Shown: positions 1-8,286, counted from the first letter of the stretch. The stretch: DNA of 21,210 nucleotides from UBA2266 sp964406945 (GCA_964406945.1 CAYOTO010000053.1:1-21210), one strand, 5' to 3'. Notes: a model not told the origin generated them from the letters alone. Numbers and translations are program-made.

Positions 1-109
1 AGGCCAGCTGCCTTACCCTCGCAAGTGCAGGCATGAGGATACCCATCAACAGAGCGATGATCGCAATAACGACCAAAAGCTCAACCAGGGTAAAACCTTT
101 CTTCTTCAT
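1..109 (-). CDS. Prepilin-type N-terminal cleavage/methylation domain protein (5' part only)
   Basis: The minus strand reads MKKKGFTLVELLVVIAI and continues as a hydrophobic helix ending in MPALARVRQLA before the window ends. This is the class III signal of type IV pilins and type II secretion pseudopilins. The prepilin peptidase is expected to cut after the Gly in KKKG and methylate the new N-terminal Phe; Glu at mature position 5 is present. A strong AGGAG lies 6 nt upstream of the ATG (plus strand 116-120), which fixes the start. Only 36 codons are visible, so the globular domain cannot be assigned. In Planctomycetota such N-termini often belong to DUF1559/H-X9-DG pseudopilins, but that is only a guess here. 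Confidence 0.9.
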   Translation of the reverse strand, partial: MKKKGFTLVELLVVIAIIALLMGILMPALARVRQLA

Positions 110-303
110 CCTTTTCTCCTTTCGTCAACCTTCGAGATTCGCAGACTCGACCGTTCCGCCAGTCCACGTTACAACACGATTTTACTGATGAGTGCTTCCC
201 CGCATAAGATGCAAGACATGCCACCCTGTTTCTGCCACGAATCTCATGTTAAATTAGTTAAAATTCTTCTGCCCTGGAACGGTCGTTCGAAAACAATTAA
301 ACG

Positions 304-338
304 TTTGATTGAGATTCCAACGTCCAATAACAATCAAA
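304..338. repeat. Short inverted repeat TTTGATTG / CAATCAAA
   Basis: Two perfect 8-bp arms (304-311 and 331-338) are separated by 19 nt. A third copy, AATCAAAC at 357-364, could also pair with GTTTGATT at 303-310. It lies well upstream of the putative promoter at 536-564. It may be an operator or simply AT-rich coincidence; no function can be assigned. Confidence 0.3.
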
Positions 339-535
339 TATTGCCGTAAAACGACGAATCAAACATACTTCTTTGGGCAGGCAGGTCTAGGGTATGAATA
401 AAACGCAAGAAAATATGATGACAGTCTAACAATATAATAGGTACTGCATGAATAAACCTAACCTGTCTGTACATAAATACTAACACAGGAATAGACCGAA
501 TGTCAAATGAAATTCGTCAATTTAGCCAAAGTTTC

Positions 536-564
536 TTGAAAAAAACCGCTCGGAAACTAATAAT
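536..564 (+). promoter_or_regulatory. Putative sigma70-type promoter for the UDP-sugar pyrophosphorylase gene
   Basis: TTGAAA (536-541) and AATAAT (559-564) are spaced by 17 bp, each matching the sigma70 consensus at 5 of 6 positions. Transcription would start about 30 nt before the ATG at 604. No good Shine-Dalgarno sequence is visible in that leader. Confidence 0.4.
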
Positions 565-603
565 GGTGTTTTCCAACCCTCAGAAACCGATAAGACTTAC
601 ATC

Positions 604-2028
604 ATGACCAAAGACATCGCGTTCGAAAAGACCAGGAATCTACTAGAGAAGTACAATCAGCAGCAGTTGCTCGCATTTTGGGATCAACTCGATTCCGCCG
701 GCCGGGAGCGTCTTTTGAGCCAGATACAGCGGCTCGACCTGCCGCGCATAGATGAATGGATCCAGAAATATGTGCTGGATTCATCCGAGCTGGCGGTCCA
801 CGCCGAGCCTGAGCCGGCGGACTATTACAGGGCCCGCCCCCGCACCGAACAGCAGGCAAGATACGATGAAGCCGCCGATCTGGGCAAAAAACTGCTGTCG
901 CAGGGCAAGGTGGCCGGTTTTGTGGTGGCCGGAGGCCAGGGAACCAGGCTGGGTTTCGACGGCCCCAAGGGCAATTACCCCATAAGCCCGGTCAAAAACA
1001 AGACGCTTTTCCGGCTCTTCGCGGAATACATCGCCGCCGCGAACGCCCGCTACGACTCCGTATGCCCCTGGTACGTCATGACCAGCCCCCTCAATCACGA
1101 GCCGACCGAGGCCATTTTTCGCGAAAACGACTGGTTCGGCCTGCCGGAAGACTCGGTAACACTGTTTCAGCAGGGCACAATGCCCAATTTCAGCTTCAAT
1201 GGTAATATCCTGCTGGCCGAGAAGGACTCCATCGCCTGCTCGCCCGACGGCCACGGCGGCAGCCTCAAGGCCTTATACGACAGCGGAGCACTTGACGACA
1301 TGGCCGAGCGCGGCATCGAATACATCAGCTACTGGCAGGTGGACAATCCACTGATTAACATCTTTGACCCGCTTTTCATCGGGCTGCACGCAATGGATGA
1401 CTCGGATATGTCGTCCAAAGCCGTAATCAAGACCGGCCCGTTTGAGAAAGTGGGCAACTTCTGCCTCATAGACGGCAAGATGAGTGTGATCGAGTACAGC
1501 GACCTGCCGGACGAACTGGCAGAAAAACGCAGCCCCGACGGCTCGCTGGCATTCGAACTGGGCAGCATAGCAATTCACATGATAAACCGCAAATTCGTCG
1601 AAAAGCTCAACGAAAAGGGCTTTTCCCTGCCCTGGCACAAAGCGATTAAGAAGATACCGCACATTGACGCCCGCGGCAACCGCATCGAGCCGGACGAGCC
1701 AAACGGCGTCAAACTCGAGAGTTTTATCTTCGATGCTCTGCCGCTTACCGACAAATCCATCATTCTGGAGACCGTCCGGGAGTCGGAATTCGCACCCGTG
1801 AAGAACGCTAAAGGCGTAGACAGTGCACCGGTCAGCCGTGAGATGATCACCGAACGCGCCGCCGACTGGATCGAGTCCGCGGGTGTGAGTGTGCCGCGAA
1901 AAGACGACGGCTCGCCCGATTGCGTACTCGAAATCGCCCCTAGTTTTGCGCTCTACAAGGAAGACATGGCTTCAAAAGCCGATCAGATACCGCAGATCAA
2001 GCCCGGCGACGAGGTCTACCTCGCCTGA
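604..2028 (+). CDS. UDPGP-family UTP--sugar-1-phosphate uridylyltransferase (UAP1/AGX-like)
   Basis: The 474-residue protein belongs to the UDPGP family that includes eukaryotic UDP-N-acetylglucosamine pyrophosphorylase and UDP-glucose pyrophosphorylase. The nucleotide-binding loop VVAGGQGTRLG lies at 107-117, followed by the family's PKG at 121-123. The UAP-type metal/sugar-binding stretch WQVDNPL is at 244-250 (Q245, D247, N248), and GHGGS lies near residue 219. These enzymes make UDP-sugars from UTP and a sugar 1-phosphate in the cytoplasm, supplying cell-wall or glycan synthesis. Overall similarity looks closer to UAP1 (UDP-GlcNAc) than to bacterial GalU or GlmU, but substrate choice (GlcNAc-1-P or Glc-1-P) cannot be read from sequence. 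The ATG at 604 gives a normal-length N-terminus although no strong RBS is seen. It converges with the galM-like gene, leaving only 37 nt between stops. Confidence 0.88.
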   Translation: MTKDIAFEKTRNLLEKYNQQQLLAFWDQLDSAGRERLLSQIQRLDLPRIDEWIQKYVLDSSELAVHAEPEPADYYRARPRTEQQARYDEAADLGKKLLSQGKVAGFVVAGGQGTRLGFDGPKGNYPISPVKNKTLFRLFAEYIAAANARYDSVCPWYVMTSPLNHEPTEAIFRENDWFGLPEDSVTLFQQGTMPNFSFNGNILLAEKDSIACSPDGHGGSLKALYDSGALDDMAERGIEYISYWQVDNPLINIFDPLFIGLHAMDDSDMSSKAVIKTGPFEKVGNFCLIDGKMSVIEYSDLPDELAEKRSPDGSLAFELGSIAIHMINRKFVEKLNEKGFSLPWHKAIKKIPHIDARGNRIEPDEPNGVKLESFIFDALPLTDKSIILETVRESEFAPVKNAKGVDSAPVSREMITERAADWIESAGVSVPRKDDGSPDCVLEIAPSFALYKEDMASKADQIPQIKPGDEVYLA

Positions 2029-2065
2029 CCGTCGCTGCTATCTTCGCGAACGCGCGGCCTGTGTC

Positions 2066-3241
2066 CTACCTGACGGAGAACTTATGTACGGTCCTGGACT
2101 CGAATTTCTCCCCGGGCCTGAGCACAGTGCTGGGAAAGTCCGGCTTGTTTGGCGAATCTGGAAAATGCTGCGTCTCCAGGCACAGCGCACCGTGCTTGAC
2201 GTAGGGCTTGCCGGATTTTCCGACGGTCTTGCCGTTGAAGTGGTTGGCGGTGTATAGCTGGACGCCCGGTTCCGTCGTGTACACGTCCATAACCCGCCCG
2301 CTGTCGGGTTCGTAGACGGTCGCACAGTGCTTCATTTCGCCGCTTTGGCCCCTTAGCACGTAATTGTGATCGTATCCGCCGCCGACCTGATCGATTCTGG
2401 AGCCCACGGTTTTGGGCTGCGTGAAATTCATCGGGGAGTCTTCTACGGAGCGAATTTCTCCGGTGGGAATCAGCCCTTCGTCGACCGGAGTGAAGTGATC
2501 GGCGTAGATCGTAAGCTTGTGGTCGAGCACATCGCCGTTCCCTTCGCCCGCCAGATTGAAGTAGCTGTGATTGGTCAGGTTCACTACAGTAGGCTTGTCG
2601 GTGGCGGCTTCGTAGGTTATCGCCAGCTCGTCGTCATTTGTCAGCGTGTAGGTAACCCAGCAATCCAGGTTGCCGGGATAGCCTTCCTCGCCGTCCACGC
2701 TGAGATAGTGCATCTTAACCCAGGCCTTGTCGTCTTGCGCGGCTGCATCTTCGACCTCCCACAGCACCTGGTCGAAGCTCTTTTTGCCGCCGTGGAGATG
2801 ATTTTCGCCGTTGTTTGCAAGCAGCGTGTATTCAGTGCCGTCGAGGGTGAATTTTGCCTTGCCGATGCGGTTTGCATACCTGCCTATAGTAGCTCCGACG
2901 CAGCCGCCGCGCTTGATGAAATCCTCGGGATCGCTGAAACCGGTGACGATGTCCGCTGTTTCGCCGTCCCGGCCTGGAACCTCCAGCGAAACCAGTATCG
3001 CACCGTAATTAATGACCTTCGCGCGGATGCCGTTGGAGTTTTCCAGCGTGTAGACATGTACTTGCCGGCCGTCCGGCATACTGGCAAAAGATTCCTTGCT
3101 GAGACTCATGGGTTTGACCTCCTTGTTTTCTGTGCCTGCGTCGGTGGGCTTGTTGTCGCCGTCGGCCTGCTCATCGCACCCTGCCGAAGCAATTGTAACT
3201 ACCGCCAGAACTGTAACAGCCAGTAATGATTTGGACTTCAT
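2066..3241 (-). CDS. galM: Aldose 1-epimerase (galactose mutarotase), predicted lipoprotein
   Basis: Family signatures of the GalM mutarotases are all present in this 391-residue protein. They include NHLHGG with H150, NHSYFNL with catalytic-acid H225, GYDHNY with D291, and LETQHFPDSPN with the catalytic base E356. The enzyme interconverts alpha and beta anomers of aldohexoses such as galactose or glucose. Unlike cytoplasmic GalM, it starts with a hydrophobic export signal ending ASAGC (C22) followed by an acidic, low-complexity linker (about 23-42). This suggests a lipid-anchored protein acting outside the cytoplasmic membrane; the residue at -3 (Ser) is less usual than Leu, so lipidation is probable rather than certain. 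GGGAGG sits 5-6 nt before the ATG and a near-consensus promoter lies upstream. Confidence 0.93.
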   Translation of the reverse strand: MKSKSLLAVTVLAVVTIASAGCDEQADGDNKPTDAGTENKEVKPMSLSKESFASMPDGRQVHVYTLENSNGIRAKVINYGAILVSLEVPGRDGETADIVTGFSDPEDFIKRGGCVGATIGRYANRIGKAKFTLDGTEYTLLANNGENHLHGGKKSFDQVLWEVEDAAAQDDKAWVKMHYLSVDGEEGYPGNLDCWVTYTLTNDDELAITYEAATDKPTVVNLTNHSYFNLAGEGNGDVLDHKLTIYADHFTPVDEGLIPTGEIRSVEDSPMNFTQPKTVGSRIDQVGGGYDHNYVLRGQSGEMKHCATVYEPDSGRVMDVYTTEPGVQLYTANHFNGKTVGKSGKPYVKHGALCLETQHFPDSPNKPDFPSTVLRPGEKFESRTVHKFSVR

Positions 3242-3295
3242 GTCTGCCTCCCGGTTCGCAGGAATGTCAGTAATGTGAATGAATTACAACTGGAG

Positions 3296-3324
3296 ACTAT
3301 AGTCGCTCGATGCGTACCTGTCAA
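3296..3324 (-). promoter_or_regulatory. Strong sigma70-type promoter for the mutarotase gene
   Basis: On the minus strand TTGACA (plus 3319-3324), a 17-bp spacer, and TATAGT (plus 3296-3301) are seen: 6/6 and 5/6 consensus matches at ideal spacing. The start site would be about 45-50 nt before the ATG at 3241. The -10 lies in a perfect 10-bp palindrome, GACTATAGTC (3295-3304), which may be incidental. Confidence 0.7.
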
Positions 3325-3442
3325 AACCTTTGTCTTGGTCCCGGTCCGGCCATTTTTTCGTTACCTCACCGCGTGCGGAGGCCTTTTATTTGTAGTAATT
3401 GCGTCAGTTTTGATATCAGCTTGGAAATCCCGGAGGTGCATC

Positions 3443-3592
3443 ATGCGTAAAAGAAGGGTTTTTCTTACCGCGGCGGCTGTATTCTGCAGCATCGGCCTGA
3501 TTTCGTCTGATATCTTGGCAAACGCCGATCCGCAGAACCACTGGCCGCGGCGGCCCCGGCATCCGCGTCGCCCGTATATTTACACCGACTGA
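3443..3592 (+). CDS. Small exported Pro/Arg-rich peptide, function unknown
   Basis: Starting at the ATG preceded by GGAGG at a spacing of 6 nt, the ORF encodes 49 residues. The first part, MRKRRVFLTAAAVFC then a hydrophobic stretch ending in DILANA, is a good Sec signal peptide. Cleavage near LANA would leave only about 22 residues, rich in Pro and Arg (WPRRPRHPRRP) and ending PYIYTD. The reading frame stays open to 3275 upstream, but that extension has no RBS and would bury the signal peptide. I do not recognise a family. It could be a secreted cationic peptide, a leader-like remnant, or an export-coupled regulator. The excellent RBS and signal peptide make it likely to be translated. Confidence 0.55.
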   Translation: MRKRRVFLTAAAVFCSIGLISSDILANADPQNHWPRRPRHPRRPYIYTD

Positions 3593-3669
3593 ATGCTCTT
3601 GAGATACGCGGCTGAGAAGCCGATATAGGCAATGTTTACAAAATTTGGTCCGTCTGCGTCGAAAAAGGC

Positions 3670-3697
3670 TTGCAATTGGTCTTTTGCGTCGTAAAAT
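3670..3697 (+). promoter_or_regulatory. Candidate promoter of the leu operon leader
   Basis: TTGCAA (3670-3675) and TAAAAT (3692-3697) are spaced by 16 bp, matching consensus at 4/6 and 5/6. Transcription would begin near 3704, almost at the ATG (3708) of the leader ORF, so the leader would have a very short 5' end. This is a weak prediction. Confidence 0.3.
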
Positions 3698-3707
3698 GTG
3701 TGACATA

Positions 3708-3782
3708 ATGAGCGCAAATGAGACAATTCGTTATCCCCACGCGGGCATTCTAAGCCTGCTTGCGCTGCTCTTGCGCCTTTAG
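3708..3782 (+). CDS. Leucine-rich leader peptide, putative attenuator of the leu operon
   Basis: A 24-codon ORF begins at ATG 3708 (an in-frame ATG at 3696 would give 28 codons) and ends with TAG at 3780-3782, 121 nt before leuA. The last ten residues are LSLLALLLRL: seven leucines in ten codons, using CTA, CTG, CTT, CTC and TTG. This is the design of leucine leader peptides such as leuL of enterobacteria, where ribosomes stalling at Leu codons under starvation change the folding of the transcript. There is no clear Shine-Dalgarno site; if the promoter at 3670-3697 is used, translation would be nearly leaderless. The last codons form the 5' arm of a perfect hairpin (3769-3790). There is no recognisable sequence homology to leuL; the call rests on composition, position and structure. 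Confidence 0.6.
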   Translation: MSANETIRYPHAGILSLLALLLRL

Positions 3783-3790
3783 GCGCAAGA
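3769..3790 (+). promoter_or_regulatory. Hairpin over the leader stop codon (attenuator element)
   Basis: TCTTGCGCC (3769-3777), loop TTTA, and GGCGCAAGA (3782-3790) make a perfect 9-bp stem covering the end of the leader ORF. A direct repeat of the 5' arm core, CTTGCGC, also lies at 3759-3765. The 3' arm (GCGCAAG, 3783-3789) therefore has two mutually exclusive partners, both inside the Leu codon run. Ribosome position would decide which pairing forms. No T-tract follows, so this stem is not itself a terminator. Confidence 0.5.
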
Positions 3791-3830
3791 AAACACTCCC
3801 TCTCAATCCGAATATTTCCTTCGTTTTTAA

Positions 3831-3857
3831 GCTGAACTATTGGCAAATCAGCCTTTT
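3831..3857 (+). terminator. Weak terminator-like hairpin upstream of leuA
   Basis: GCTGA (3831-3835) pairs with TCAGC (3848-3852) across a 12-nt loop, followed by C and TTTT. It has the order expected of an attenuator terminator, between the leader stop and leuA, but the stem is only 5 bp. Other short pairings here (for example GGGC 3860-3863 with GCCC 3871-3874) compete, so this is tentative. Confidence 0.25.
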
Positions 3858-3903
3858 AAGGGCATAATCAGCCCGAATCAGGCCCGATTTGGAGTGCATG
3901 ACA

Positions 3904-5448
3904 ATGTCAACGGAAAGAATCTTGATTTTCGATACCACCTTACGCGACGGTGAGCAGTCGCCGGGCGCATCCTTATCGATAACGGAAAAGCTCGAGATCG
4001 CCCATCAGCTCGCCGCACTGGGCGCAGACATCATCGAAGCGGGCTTTCCGGTATCCTCGCCCGCTCAATTCGAGGCAACCAGCCGGGTCGCCGAAGAAAT
4101 CTCCGGTTCTACCGTCGCGGGGCTGGCGCGCGCCAACAAAGGCGATATAGAATCGGCCGGCAAGGCCCTCGAACCGGCCGCGAGCAAGCGTATACACACC
4201 TTCATCGCGACCTCGCCCATCCACATGAAGCACAAGCTCAACAAAAGCCCCGACCAGGTGCTCAAAATGGCGGTCGAGGCGGTTTCATTCGCCAGGAGTT
4301 TCACCGACGACGTGGAGTTTTCGCCCGAAGACGCCTGCCGCAGCGATATGTCGTTCTTGATTGAAATATGCTCGGCCGTGGTGGAGGCGGGTGCAACAAC
4401 CCTGAATATTCCGGACACCGTGGGCTATATTCTTCCTTATGAGTACGGCCAGATGATTGCCGAACTCAAAGCCAACGTAAAGGGCGTCGAGAATTGCGTA
4501 CTCAGCACCCATTGCCACAACGATCTGGGAATGGCTGTTGCGAACTCTCTGGCGGGCGTGCACAACGGGGCCAGGCAGGTCGAGTGTTCGGTCAATGGGC
4601 TCGGTGAACGCGCGGGCAACGCGGCTCTGGAAGAGGTGGTAATGGCGATTCACACCCGCGCGGACTTTTTCGGGCACGGCGACGTCAAAACTGCGCTGCC
4701 GAATATCAATACCAGAGAAATATACCGCACGAGCCAACTCGTATCGCGGCTAACGGGGTTCGTTATTCAGCCCAACAAAGCCATTGTCGGGGCCAACGCC
4801 TTCGCACATGAAGCGGGCGTCCACGTCGACGGGATCCTGAAGGAACGCTCCACTTATGAGATTATGACGCCCGAGACAATCGGTCTGACCGGTTCGCGCA
4901 TGGTCCTCGGCAGGCACACCGGACGCCACGGATTCGCCGACAGATGCAAGCAGTTGGGTTTCACGCAGTTGAGCGAACAGGATGTCGAGCAGGCTTATCA
5001 GAGATTCCTCGAGGTCGCGGACAAGAAAAAGGAAGTTTTCGATGAGGATATCGCGGCCCTGATCAACGACGAGATACATGTGGTTGAAAAACACTACCAA
5101 CTCAAGTATCTGCACATTGCGTGCGGCTCGGGCCCCCTGCCGACCGCCAGTGTGCGAATCGTTGCCGGAGATGAGGTATGCGATGCGGCCGCGTTGGGCG
5201 ACGGACCGGTCGATGCCGCATACGAGGCCATAAGACAGGCCACGGGAATGTCGGTAGATTTGGACAGCTACTCTATCAAGGCCCTGACCGGCGGCAAAGA
5301 GGCTCTGGGCGAAGCAACCGTCAAAATACGCCGCGAAGACCGCATACACATAGGCAGGGGCGTATCGACAGACATTATCGAGGCCAGCGCGAAAGCCTAC
5401 CTCGACGCCATAAACCGGCTTGTCGCCGTGCAGAAGAAAGAGAACTAA
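3904..5448 (+). CDS. leuA: 2-isopropylmalate synthase
   Basis: First committed enzyme of leucine synthesis: it condenses 2-oxoisovalerate with acetyl-CoA to 2-isopropylmalate. The 514-residue protein opens with FDTTLRDGEQSPG (residues 9-21), the HMGL-like TIM-barrel signature. It carries the metal-binding THCHNDLG (H203, H205) and the GLGERAGNA signature. The C-terminal third is the LeuA allosteric domain, ending with the GRGVSTDIIEAS motif that usually mediates leucine feedback inhibition. I chose ATG 3904 because GGAG (3891-3894) is spaced 9 nt from it and MSTERILIFDTTL is the usual N-terminus. ATG 3898 would be too close to the RBS, and a TTG at 3889 is also in frame. It is the first gene of leuA-leuC-leuD-leuB and is likely controlled by the leucine-rich leader just upstream. 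Confidence 0.97.
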   Translation: MSTERILIFDTTLRDGEQSPGASLSITEKLEIAHQLAALGADIIEAGFPVSSPAQFEATSRVAEEISGSTVAGLARANKGDIESAGKALEPAASKRIHTFIATSPIHMKHKLNKSPDQVLKMAVEAVSFARSFTDDVEFSPEDACRSDMSFLIEICSAVVEAGATTLNIPDTVGYILPYEYGQMIAELKANVKGVENCVLSTHCHNDLGMAVANSLAGVHNGARQVECSVNGLGERAGNAALEEVVMAIHTRADFFGHGDVKTALPNINTREIYRTSQLVSRLTGFVIQPNKAIVGANAFAHEAGVHVDGILKERSTYEIMTPETIGLTGSRMVLGRHTGRHGFADRCKQLGFTQLSEQDVEQAYQRFLEVADKKKEVFDEDIAALINDEIHVVEKHYQLKYLHIACGSGPLPTASVRIVAGDEVCDAAALGDGPVDAAYEAIRQATGMSVDLDSYSIKALTGGKEALGEATVKIRREDRIHIGRGVSTDIIEASAKAYLDAINRLVAVQKKEN

Positions 5449-5506
5449 CGGCAATTGCGCCTGACGGCGTTTTGAATATAGATTCGTGAATAAGGTGTAG
5501 ACAGCT

Positions 5507-6769
<1,263 letters not shown>

Positions 6770-6776
6770 CGAAGTA

Positions 6777-6806
6777 CGAAATTCGAACATTCGAAATCCG
6801 AAACAA
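6777..6806 (+). repeat. Left inverted arm, cassette 1
   Basis: The arm is built from degenerate TTCGAAA/TCCGAAA units: CGAAATTCGAA, then CAT, then TCGAAATCCGAAACAA. Its inverted partner is at 7282-7310. A 10-bp direct copy of GAACATTCGA (6785-6794) recurs at 7254-7263, just inside the right arm. Confidence 0.8.
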
Positions 6807-6883
6807 GCACGAATTTACTAAAGAACGGCAATGACAAAAACGAACGCGCGTGACCGCTTGCAGCGTTCAAGAGAGACGGAAGA

Positions 6884-7246
6884 ATGAGTACAGACAGCAG
6901 TGACAAGAAGTATGACTTGGAGGATCGAACGGAGGCGTTTGCCAAACGAGTCCGGGCTTTCGTCAAGGAGTTGCCCGGCAGTGTTGCAAATAGCGAGGAC
7001 GGATGCCAGCTCATTCGATCCTCTGGTTCGGTCGGCGCTAATTACATCGAAGCCAATGAGTCCTTGAGTAAGAAGGATTTCTTGTTTCGAATCAAGATCT
7101 GTCGAAAAGAATGCAAGGAATGCCGCTACTGGCTCAGGCTTGTGGATGCAACGGATTCGTCGGAGCCAATCCGGCAACAGTTGGAGAGCGAAGCCCAGGA
7201 ATTAATGAACATATTCGGAGCGATCTTACGAAAAGCGGAAAGCTGA
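6884..7246 (+). CDS. Four-helix-bundle protein (23S rRNA IVP / bAvd-like family)
   Basis: The 120-residue protein shows the hallmark of the S23/IVP four-helix-bundle family (TIGR02436): YDLEDRT near residue 10, QLIRSSGSVGANYIEANES around 42-60, KKDFLFRIKICRKE, and ECRYWLRLVD near 104-113 of the usual pattern. Members were first seen inside intervening sequences of 23S rRNA and are related to the bAvd accessory protein of diversity-generating retroelements. Their function is not established; nucleic-acid binding is a common suggestion. No reverse transcriptase or rRNA is nearby. The gene sits inside an inverted-repeat cassette between leuC and leuD. A weak purine-rich RBS precedes the ATG. Confidence 0.92.
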   Translation: MSTDSSDKKYDLEDRTEAFAKRVRAFVKELPGSVANSEDGCQLIRSSGSVGANYIEANESLSKKDFLFRIKICRKECKECRYWLRLVDATDSSEPIRQQLESEAQELMNIFGAILRKAES

Positions 7247-7281
7247 TTTTTGTGAACATTCGAGCATTCGAGTTTCGGTCA

Positions 7282-7310
7282 TTGTTTCGGATTTCGAGAT
7301 TCGAATTTCG
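7282..7310 (-). repeat. Right inverted arm, cassette 1
   Basis: Read on the minus strand it is CGAAATTCGAA, TC, then TCGAAATCCGAAACAA. It matches the left arm over 11 and 16 contiguous bases. Further TTCGAG units continue inward to about 7258. Confidence 0.8.
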
Positions 7311-7333
7311 AATTTTCTTGTAAAGGATTTTTT

Positions 7334-7822
7334 ATGCCAAAAGCACACGTATATAAGCGCGATCATATAAATACGGATGAGATCATTCCTGCAAGGTATC
7401 TGAACACCGATGAAGAATCGGAGTTGGCCAGGCATTGTATGGAGGATCTGGACGCGGAGTTTATGAAGAAAGTCGAGCCCGGGGATGTTATTGTTGCGGG
7501 CGACGACTTCGGCTGCGGGTCCAGCCGCGAGCACGCCGTCTGGGCGATTCGCTGGGCACAGGTCCAGGCCGTAATTGCCAGAACGTTCGCCAGGATATTC
7601 TATCGCAACGCAATCAACTGCGGGTTTTATCTGATCGAGTCCGACGACGCGGTCCAGAAAATAGCCGACGGAGATGAGATCGAGATCGACTACGACAACG
7701 GCTTGATCAAGGACAAAACCAGCGGCACGGACATCGAGTTCAGGCCGCTGCCCGACTTCGCCGTCGAGATTATCAAAGACGGCGGCCTGCTCGAGCACAT
7801 AGCAAAAAAGGCCGGGAAATAG
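7334..7822 (+). CDS. leuD: 3-isopropylmalate dehydratase small subunit
   Basis: A 162-residue swivel-domain subunit that completes the LeuCD isomerase. Typical motifs are HINTDEIIPARYL near the N-terminus and GDDFGCGSSREHA at 56-68, followed by AVIARTFARIFYRNAINCG. The length matches the short archaeal-type LeuD that pairs with a 420-residue LeuC. AAAGGA 6 nt upstream of the ATG gives a good RBS that lies outside the cassette arm, so the upstream insertion left its translation signal intact. Confidence 0.96.
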   Translation: MPKAHVYKRDHINTDEIIPARYLNTDEESELARHCMEDLDAEFMKKVEPGDVIVAGDDFGCGSSREHAVWAIRWAQVQAVIARTFARIFYRNAINCGFYLIESDDAVQKIADGDEIEIDYDNGLIKDKTSGTDIEFRPLPDFAVEIIKDGGLLEHIAKKAGK

Positions 7823-7832
7823 AAGTATTACT

Positions 7833-7863
7833 AACCACGGATTCGCACCGATTAACACGGATT
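7833..7863 (+). repeat. Left inverted arm, cassette 2
   Basis: Three tandem 10-bp units: AACCACGGATT, CGCACCGATT, AACACGGATT. The inverted partner is 8287-8317. Confidence 0.85.
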
Positions 7864-7879
7864 TGAATTAGGCTTTGGG

Positions 7880-8257
7880 ATGGCAGAGTCGGATTTGGTG
7901 TATAATGAACTGACGAGGCACGTAATTGGCGCCGCCATGGAAGTTCATTCAAATCTCGGCCCGGGTTTCCTGGAAAGCGTATATGAAGCGGCCGTGGGTA
8001 TTGAATTCGATTTGCGCGGGCTAGTGTATGAGCGGCAAAAGGCCGTCTCAGTGATGTACAAGGGAAAATTCGCCAAGGAGTTTTTCTGTGACTTCCTGGT
8101 TGACGGTAAGGTGCTGGTGGAACTCAAGGCCCTGAAAACTATCTCGAACTGCGAGCAGGCACAGGTCTTGAATTATCTGAAAGCCACAGGGCTCAAAGTA
8201 GGACTTCTTATTAACTTTGGTGAACGATCATTAAGATACAAACGAATGGTTCTGTAA
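7880..8257 (+). CDS. GxxExxY family protein (PD-(D/E)xK nuclease-like)
   Basis: This 125-residue protein carries the namesake motif in HSNLGPGFLESVYEAA, where GFLESVY is G-x-x-E-x-x-Y. It also has CDFLVDGKVLVELKAL, giving the Asp and E-x-K of a PD-(D/E)xK fold, and the C-terminal QVLNYLKATGLKVGLLINFG signature. Pfam places this family (PDDEXK_3) in the nuclease superfamily, but no biological role has been established. It is a complete, canonical member and the sole passenger of the second cassette in the leu operon. The RBS is weak, so expression may depend on read-through translation or on levels of the leu transcript. Confidence 0.93.
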   Translation: MAESDLVYNELTRHVIGAAMEVHSNLGPGFLESVYEAAVGIEFDLRGLVYERQKAVSVMYKGKFAKEFFCDFLVDGKVLVELKALKTISNCEQAQVLNYLKATGLKVGLLINFGERSLRYKRMVL

Positions 8258-8286
8258 CATGAGTGATTGCCCCGGGTTTTTGCAAT

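Larger units (their letters stand above)
110..603. other. Intergenic region between divergent genes, no gene seen
   Basis: This 494-bp AT-rich stretch separates the divergently transcribed pseudopilin and UDP-sugar pyrophosphorylase genes. No ORF with a ribosome binding site was found on either strand. It holds the putative promoter of the downstream gene (536-564) and an inverted repeat (304-338). Nothing else could be supported. Confidence 0.6.
6777..7310 (+). mobile_element. Single-gene cassette with inverted arms in the leuC-leuD spacer
   Basis: A 534-bp unit fills the spacer between leuC and leuD. It is bounded by inverted arms (6777-6806 and 7282-7310) matching at 27 of 30 positions with one gap, and contains one complete four-helix-bundle gene in operon orientation. 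It begins 7 nt after the leuC stop and ends 23 nt before the leuD start. No transposase, no clear target-site duplication and no recombinase site were seen. Calling it mobile is inference from the inverted ends, the self-contained layout, and the two similar cassettes in the next two spacers. Confidence 0.55.

Noticed and set aside
2366..3226. Long plus-strand open frame of 286 codons opposite the mutarotase gene
   Set aside because: It is the antisense shadow of a gene with clear catalytic motifs, with no RBS and no recognisable protein features.
5457..5473. Hairpin CGCC-TGAC-GGCG followed by TTTT between leuA and leuC
   Set aside because: The stem is only 4 bp plus a wobble pair, too weak to call a terminator inside a contiguous operon.
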